64,000 nucleotides of DNA from Alkalihalobacillus sp047302405. Its GTDB lineage: Bacteria > Bacillota > Bacilli > Bacillales > Bacillaceae_D. Made by a program: the position numbers and the translations under genes. Positions 63,851-64,000 of this stretch are shown piece after piece (position 1 is the stretch's first letter; each line of letters starts with the position of its first letter). The DNA lies in NCBI RefSeq assembly GCF_047302405.1, contig NZ_CP154853.1, positions 4,712,001 through 4,776,000 of the forward strand. Reading direction: 5' to 3'. A model generated the notes under the pieces. That model had not been told where the DNA came from. It searched no databases and was given only the letters and a program-made list of their open reading frames with translations.

Positions 63851-64000
63851 ATGAAAGCGTTTAAAAAGGGGTTCCTATTGATTGTAGTTTTATTGTTGTC
63901 GATGACCTTTCTTTTAGCTGCTTGTAATTCAGATGCAGCTAACTCATCGGAAATTGAACTCACTTGGCTCGTTCGGAGTGATCCGGCTGTTTCCAAGTGG
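63851..64000 (+). CDS. Sugar ABC transporter substrate-binding lipoprotein, N-terminal part
   Basis: Only the first 50 codons are in the window. They show a lipoprotein signal (MKAFKKGFLLIVVLLLSMTF then LLAAC) and the mature start EIELTWLVRSDPAVSKW, as in family 1 extracellular solute-binding proteins for sugars. AGGAGG lies ahead of the ATG. Sugar permease genes can be expected beyond the right edge. Confidence 0.8.
   Translation, partial: MKAFKKGFLLIVVLLLSMTFLLAACNSDAANSSEIELTWLVRSDPAVSKW

Noticed and set aside
63851..63864. cre-like TGAAAGCGTTTAAA at the start of the last gene
   Set aside because: It misses the conserved C near the 3' end of the consensus and spans the start codon region; chance is more likely.

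Overview
The window is one contiguous stretch of a low-GC Gram-positive chromosome. It is most likely a Bacillaceae member, perhaps an alkaliphilic or soil/sediment relative of Bacillus. The evidence is strong AGGAGG-type ribosome binding sites, TTG and GTG starts, CcpA cre boxes, a SigL-type -24/-12 promoter, a YesMN two-component pair, a ROK repressor with XylR-like operators, and an LPXTG surface protein with its own sortase. No rRNA, tRNA, CRISPR array, prophage or transposase was seen. It is mostly accessory metabolism, broken by a repeat-rich, decaying region at about 27-38 kb.

Region by region. (1) 1-4055, minus strand: an iclR-led operon for ring opening and decarbamoylation of a hydantoin- or allantoin-like compound, with an MmgE/PrpD gene inside it. 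(2) 4445-13091, plus strand: a sigma-54 activator, a textbook -24/-12 promoter, then esterase, Baeyer-Villiger-type monooxygenase, iron alcohol dehydrogenase and aldehyde dehydrogenase. Together these can convert a ketone to an ester or lactone, a hydroxy acid and finally a (di)acid. An AtoE-type fatty-acid carrier follows, but it carries an in-frame TGA. Both the operon promoter region and the atoE leader hold perfect cre boxes. (3) 13.2-15.4 kb, minus strand: ArsR regulator, quinone-oxidoreductase-like enzyme and a lipoprotein. (4) 15.7-18.9 kb: a RecQ-type helicase fused to a phosphoribosyltransferase-like domain, followed by a DprA-like protein; this is a candidate genome-defence or DNA-processing module. 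(5) 19.2-27.2 kb: a 2467-residue Cna-B repeat surface protein and its sortase. (6) 27.3-38 kb: two clusters of a 51-52 bp tandem repeat, several gene remnants, YifB/ComM, MazEF, hypothetical genes, PadR/DUF2812, and many copies of a short dispersed element with a terminator hairpin at its centre. (7) 37.8-50.5 kb: a YesMN-type two-component system divergent from two AbgB-like M20 amidohydrolases plus a complete oligopeptide-type ABC importer, then an MFS exporter. (8) 51-64 kb: divergent cluster around a ROK repressor. The minus arm holds an HpcH/HpaI aldolase, two 2-hydroxyacid dehydrogenases and a semialdehyde dehydrogenase. The plus arm holds a zinc dehydrogenase, an IlvD/Edd dehydratase, three Gfo/Idh/MocA proteins, ThuA and the start of a sugar-binding lipoprotein. 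The set fits a non-phosphorylative (Dahms/Weimberg-like) sugar-acid route.

The least explained features are the RecQ-PRTase/DprA pair, the dispersed hairpin element whose ends coincide with boundaries of duplicated gene fragments, the two distant clusters of the same tandem repeat, and the sigma-54/CcpA-controlled Baeyer-Villiger operon. All calls come from reading the sequence; no database search was run.
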